This document shows, piece by piece, positions 59,297-64,000 of a stretch of 64,000 bases of DNA. Both the position numbers and the translations under genes were made by a program. The DNA is taken from contig NC_045131.1 of the NCBI RefSeq assembly GCF_007655135.1, forward strand, positions 4,898,001 to 4,962,000. The letters run 5' to 3'. The notes under the pieces were generated by a model. That model was given only the letters and a program-made list of their open reading frames with translations. It was not told where the DNA came from and made no database searches. This DNA comes from Punica granatum (lineage: Eukaryota > Streptophyta > Magnoliopsida > Myrtales > Lythraceae). Numbering within the stretch: the stretch's first letter is position 1; each line of letters opens with the position of its first letter.

Positions 59297-60370
59297 ATGT
59301 CCGCCACGTCTTCTCCGCCGGCGCCGGAAGCTCAGACTCTGATTCCATGCCTCCCTGACGACGTCGCTGTGAGCATCCTCGCCCGGGTCCCGAGGTCTCA
59401 ACACCCGGTCCTCTGCCTAGTCTCCAGAGCCTTCAGATCCCTCCTCTCCTCCGCCCTCTTCGCCACCACCCGCCGCCTCCTCAGCCCCACCGAGCCCTCC
59501 CTCTACCTCACCCTTCGCTCCAGCTCCACCTCCTCCCTCCTCTGCTTCACCCTTCTCCGCCGGCGCCTCGTCCCCATCTCCCCGGTTCCATCCCCCTACA
59601 TCGGGTCCGCTTACGCCGTCCTCGGTCCAGAGCTCTACGTCCTCGGAGGGTCCCACAACGACGTGGCCTCCGCTCGGGTCTGGGTCCTTGACTGCCGGTT
59701 TAACACCTGGCGCCCCGGCCCATCCATGCGGGTCCCCCGTGAATTCGCCGCTGCGGGTGTGGTCGACGGTAAGCTCTACGTGATGGGTGGTTGCGTGGCA
59801 GACACATGGGCTCGCGCCGCCAATTGGGCTGAGGCCCTCGACCCGAAGACTGGCTCGTGGGCAGCGGTACCGAGCCCGGACGAGGTGAGGGAAAAGTGGA
59901 TGCACGCGAGCGCGGTGATCGATGGAAAACTGTACGCAATGGCCGATCGGGGTGGGGTCGTGTATGATTCGAGGAGGGAGGTGTGGTCCCCGGTGGAAAA
60001 TGAGCTCGACAATGGCTGGAGAGGGAGAGCTTGCGTGGTTGATGGAATTTTGTATTGCTACGACTACTTGGGCAAGATTCGGGGGTTCGACTGGGGAGAA
60101 GGGCTTTGGAAGGAGCTAAAGGGGGTCGAGAAGGGCCTCCCGAGGTTCCTTTGCGGCGCGACAATGGCCAATATGGGTGGTAATTTGATTGTGGTTTGGG
60201 AAGGGAAGTCAGCCGTCGGAAATGGGAAGGAGATGGAGGTCTGGTGTGCGGAGATTGAGGTGAGGAAGGATTGCAATGGGGAGCTGGTGGGTGAGATTCG
60301 TTGGTCGGAGTCGGTTTTAACGGTTCCTGCCCGGTCCTCAATTGTCCACTGTGTGGCAGTCACATTGTGA
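59297..60370 (+). CDS. SKIP6: F-box/kelch-repeat protein, SKIP6-like
   Basis: A single 357-aa frame without introns. An N-terminal F-box lies at about residues 16-58 (LIPCLPDDVAVSILARVPRS, VLCLVSRAFRSLLSS). Kelch repeats run from about 110 to 330: LGPELYVLGG, WVLDCRFNTWRPGPSM, VDGKLYVMGGC, LDPKTGSWAAVP, IDGKLYAMADRGG, VDGILYCYDYLGK. The length and intronless structure fit Arabidopsis SKIP6 (At2g21950), an ASK-interacting F-box protein. Such proteins act as substrate receptors of SCF ubiquitin ligases; the F-box binds SKP1/ASK and the kelch propeller binds the target, which is unknown here. Coding sequence is GC-rich relative to the flanks. A dead LINE ends about 240 bp upstream, so the promoter is short or overlaps it. 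Confidence 0.93.
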   Translation: MSATSSPPAPEAQTLIPCLPDDVAVSILARVPRSQHPVLCLVSRAFRSLLSSALFATTRRLLSPTEPSLYLTLRSSSTSSLLCFTLLRRRLVPISPVPSPYIGSAYAVLGPELYVLGGSHNDVASARVWVLDCRFNTWRPGPSMRVPREFAAAGVVDGKLYVMGGCVADTWARAANWAEALDPKTGSWAAVPSPDEVREKWMHASAVIDGKLYAMADRGGVVYDSRREVWSPVENELDNGWRGRACVVDGILYCYDYLGKIRGFDWGEGLWKELKGVEKGLPRFLCGATMANMGGNLIVVWEGKSAVGNGKEMEVWCAEIEVRKDCNGELVGEIRWSESVLTVPARSSIVHCVAVTL

Positions 60371-62402
60371 CGGTTCTTGCTGATTCCTTTATCCGATACA
60401 TTTTCCGAGATGTTGCTTGATTTTCCTCGGGTTAGTTTTCTTTGCGGGTATATACGGCTGGTCTAGTTTAAAGTTTCAGGAAGTAGTTGCCTGCTTCGAG
60501 TTAATTGCGTGAACAAGCTGGTTACGAAGCTGGATTGCATACTTCTGCAAAATGCTTCAGCCAATAGCTTGGATGAGCGTGATTAGGCTAGTGAGCCTCT
60601 AAAGTTGAATATTTTAGCGGTGGACCGCCTTTGCAATAAAGTAGAAACCTCAGCTTCAATCAAGCTCAAAACATGGGTAGCCTCGTACTTGGGCTTTCCA
60701 TGAAAGCTTGATTACTATAGTATGCAATGCATATCGATTTGGCCTGATACAAGGTTGGATTCCTGGTAATGGATTATAATCCATTGAACATCGATGCCAT
60801 GATTCCTAGTTTGCATTTCTGTTCTAATCTTGATTCTCCCAAATAAGCCATAGATTCGGATCTTAGCTGTCTTAAGTCGGCATTCTTTAGAATTTGCAGC
60901 TGGTTGGTTATATAAAAGGATTACTTGCAAGGCTTATTTCCTGGTGTTATATTTGGCGTGGACACTGAATCCTATTCACGTCAGAAGAGCAGAATAGACT
61001 GCAAAAAACTCATTTCTTGTGCATATTTGTCATCGTGATGATTGTGCTCGTTCATTTATGTAATAAAGAACGATCTTATTCCACGTTGTTAAACGGTTCA
61101 TTTCAGCACGAATTTGTTCTTATTATCCTCGTATTAGGATTCTTGTCTCTGATAACTTGCTAACCTTTACCAGTTTCTTCATGTAGGATAACAAGACTGT
61201 TGGGACTACTATTCAACAACCAATCGTTACCTGATGCCGAAAAGGGGATGCAGTTATCTTGCTTTTGGCCGCTTATCAAGCCAAATATAAGTCGAGCATA
61301 TCCACGATCCGGATGATTAGCATGAGGAGTGAATAAGATGTAAAAGAACCCTGTGATATGTAGCATATCCACAAATTGTGTATAAATTGTGTTGACGCGA
61401 TGTATCAAGTAGATGTACGTAGTGATAAGCCCGTTACTCCTGCTATCATAGTAAGATTGTGTACAAGTCTACTCGAGATCTTATCAGACAATGTAGAGCT
61501 TCATGTTTATCGATTCACCACCTTTTTTAACCCTTCAACATCGGTCATCAGATACAGGGAAGGTCAGAGATGGATTCATAATTTCATGTTGAACCCTTCC
61601 ACCATTCAATGGCCGAGATTCATGTTGTCTAACAAAACCAACTTTCTAGTCATATCATTGATAATGTTGCTGCCCTCTTCGATGATGGTGAGGATAATTC
61701 AGCTACAATCGGCACGAGAAGCATTTTCACAAATCATTAGATTGTTGGGGATGTTGATAAGTAGCTTTCTTACTAAGTGAAGATGGGATCTCTCAACCTC
61801 CGGACCCAATTTAAAGGATTGATAATAGTCCTCGACGTCGACGGAAACCTGGCTTATCTTCTTATATATCAAGAGGTGGACTGGGATTATCAAATTGCAG
61901 AAGGCAAAAGGACCATCAGAAGAGAGAACTGTTAGAAGTCAATAGATCGCAAGATTTGATTAAATGATACAATCGTCCAAGAAAAATCATCAGACTACAA
62001 GAGTACTACAATGTTCTGCACATTCATATACCCTTTCGTCTAACAACTATTTTCTGCTTGTGTCACCGACCATGGCATTCAAAAAGATATCCGAGACATA
62101 ATCACATGGCTTCTTCGACTGAGGACTGTAAAAAGGAAATACTGCAAACATGGAAAAACAGTACATACTTTTTACTCTTTTTTTTTTGTTCCCCGGTTTT
62201 AATTCAACCGATTTGCATCCCGATTTTACATAGCCAGGATAATAACAATGCCTGCACGTGCCACATTCATCACTAAAAATAGGAAGCTGGCACGTGCAAA
62301 GCTTTCATTAAGATTACAAAGAATCACAGGGAGTACGATGTTAAAAGAAAAAAAGAAAAAGGAAAAAAAAAAAATAAGGTATACACGAGATCCGAATTCA
62401 AG
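60371..62402. other. Convergent intergenic region between SKIP6-like gene and shikimate kinase
   Basis: 3' UTR-like sequence of both genes at the ends. The middle is AT-rich with no recognised gene or element. A T run lies near 62180-62188 and an A-rich run near 62346-62374. Confidence 0.65.
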
Positions 62403-64000
62403 CTAGAATGTCCCGAAAGACATGCCTTCTTCATCCTTCAAGTAGTTCTCAATCTGATCCAGAGCCTGCAGAGATGCATTCTCTAGTTAGTCGTTGGACC
62501 AATATAGTGCCTTTGTTTTAACCAGAGGACAGATAGGGGGAGAGAGGAACCTCAATTGCTATGGCAGTTGGTGTGAGAGTAGACACGTCCCTGTAACCAA
62601 GCTTGACAGCAATATCTGCGAGGTCGAGATGTCTAAACATCAGCTCACATACAATGAACGACCATGGTAAGAATTACGAACAAATAATGATAAAGAAGAT
62701 TCTTCCAATTCTCTAACACTTTTTAATTCTTGGAAAGTAGAGAAAATAGAAGAATGTGCTTAATGCCACTTCGGAACTAAAGAGACCCCAAGCAAGAGAA
62801 TATAAACCTATTGGCATTCACTTTCAACAAAATTGAAAGTAGAAACTTACTTTCCAAGGAAACCCGAGCATTGGCATTTGCATATGCTTCACTTCTCTCT
62901 TCAAAAAGGTTAGATAGTCGCTTGTATGTCTGCAAGAATGTCCGTAAGTCTCAGCCAATAGAAAAACAGAGATGAATTATAACTAAAGACTCTGGAAAAG
63001 TGCAGAAGAGAACATACATTTCTGTAGGCATCACTGGAATCGCTATGCAAAAGGGGACGAGATTTAGTTCCCACAGCAGAAATTCTCTGCGCCAATGCTT
63101 CTAATGGGACATCCAACCAGACACTAATTCCATTCTGCATGTGTTTCCTGCATGAGACAAAAGGAACACATGAATAAATTGTCGAAAAAGATGATTATGG
63201 AGCCAAAAGACATTGTTCTTTCCCCCCAGTTTTTTAAAGAGGAAAAGCTATTTGTTAACGGGAAGTACCAATTGATTGGCCGCATGACTGCGCCACCGCC
63301 AGTAGAGACAACGATTCGGTGCATTATCGAAAGCTTCCGCAATATTTCAGTCTGCAAAACTATTATGATATAATCAGTAATTTGAGATGAAATGGGATGC
63401 TTCTTTTCTTGGTTTAGATTTTATCTTGTTTCAACTATCCTGTCATAACAAATTCTACGAACCTCCTTGTCCCTGAAGAAGCCTTCTCCATAAAGCTGGA
63501 AGATATCAGACACAGGAGTTCCATTTACTTCCTCTTCTATCAATGAGTCACTGAATCACCAGATATGAAAACAGAGACATTAGTCATCCGAGAAATCAAT
63601 AATTGAAAATCAACAAGACAATCAAATTTATTTGCTCCCGAATTAGTTTATATAGGCCGTTTTTCTTGTTGTCATGCACCCAATTGGCTTTAAATGCTAC
63701 ATGGAACTATATGACTGAGAACAAGAGTCAAACCTGTCGCAGAAAGAGTATCCGAGCACTTGCGATAGGACCTTGCCCACCGTAGTTTTTCCGGAGCCCA
63801 TCATACCTGCAGTTTCATCTTGTGGGTGAGAATAAATACTCTACAGAAACGTGATGGATACTGAAGGTTCAGGAGATAGAAACTAACCAACAAGATATAT
63901 ACAGCGCCCACTTAAATATGGTTCAATCTCTTGAGATTTATTCTGCAATTTTTCAGACATTTAGTTAGATACATACAGCAATATGATCTAGATGACCTAA
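62403..64000 (-). CDS. SK: Shikimate kinase, plastidial (5' part beyond window)
   Basis: Eight minus-strand exons are visible: 63942-63888, 63806-63734, 63550-63463, 63351-63269, 63147-63018, 62929-62851, 62615-62551 and 62465-62403. All junctions are GT-AG and in frame. The transit peptide and first exon(s) lie beyond 64000. Visible motifs in order: [18 protein letters not shown] (Walker A), [10 protein letters not shown] (shikimate-binding Asp), [18 protein letters not shown] (substrate-binding GGG), WLDVPL, KSRPLL (LID arginine). The C-terminus ends MSFGTF. The enzyme phosphorylates shikimate to shikimate-3-phosphate in the chloroplast, leading to chorismate and aromatic amino acids. It is closest in type to Arabidopsis SK1/SK2; the SKIP6 neighbour favours the SK1 locus (At2g21940). 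Confidence 0.94.

Noticed and set aside
59417..60363. Several long antisense frames opposite the F-box gene
   Set aside because: Shadows of GC-rich codons. The sense frame has F-box and kelch motifs.
61376..61780. 134-aa plus-strand frame in the SKIP6/shikimate kinase spacer
   Set aside because: No recognisable domain or codon character, and it lies in AT-rich convergent 3' flank.
1..64000. CRISPR arrays, operons, bacterial promoters or terminators
   Set aside because: Nothing of this kind fits. The window is plant nuclear DNA with split genes, and the direct repeats seen are transposon remnants or local duplications.

Overview
This window is nuclear DNA from a flowering plant, most likely a eudicot. 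The genes are split by many short AT-rich GT-AG introns, the spacers are rich in (AT)n, (CT)n and poly-C tracts, and the proteins are typical land-plant families (plastid ABC1 kinase, DPE1, SEP2, CYP78A, MIZ1/DUF617, SKIP6, shikimate kinase). The species cannot be named from the sequence alone. There are no operons, CRISPR arrays or bacterial features.

Layout. 1-4.08 kb: AT-rich spacer. 4.08-4.26 kb: hAT-like MITE upstream of an ABC1K8/OSA1-type plastid kinase gene (4.80-10.72 kb, 20 exons). 10.7-15.3 kb: spacer with homopolymers. 15.34-19.30 kb: LRR receptor-like kinase with a degenerate kinase domain. 20.43-22.40 kb: plastid membrane protein with a DUF948-like look. 22.99-25.63 kb (minus): unrecognised small membrane protein. 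25.6-29.5 kb: repeat-rich spacer. 29.54-30.27 kb: intronless MIZ1-like (DUF617) gene with an abutting uORF. 31.75-33.38 kb: SEP2. 33.79-34.07 kb: foldback element with target-site duplication. 35.68-40.52 kb: DPE1 (16 exons), tail-to-tail with a minus-strand HEXXH membrane protein gene (40.85-43.49 kb). 44.49-45.13 kb: TRIM-like element. 47.77-50.21 kb (minus): CYP78A cytochrome P450. 51.78-52.01 kb: KH-domain pseudogene fragment. 55.08-59.06 kb (minus): dead LINE retrotransposon interrupted by a solo LTR. 59.30-60.37 kb: SKIP6-type F-box/kelch gene. 62.40 kb to the window end (minus): 3' part of a plastid shikimate kinase gene.

Gene content as a whole. Several products are plastid-targeted: ABC1K8 (redox and iron homeostasis), DPE1 (maltotriose recycling in starch breakdown), SEP2 (light-stress LHC-like protein), shikimate kinase (aromatic amino acid precursors), the HEXXH protein and the DUF948-like protein. 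They are not an obvious pathway cluster. From memory, the set matches three Arabidopsis neighbourhoods (around At2g21940-21990, At5g64860-64940 and At5g09970-10020), so this window looks like a less fractionated version of an ancestral block that Arabidopsis keeps in three pieces. Exon boundaries were placed by hand from splice dinucleotides, reading-frame continuity and family similarity. All manually joined coding sequences close in frame.
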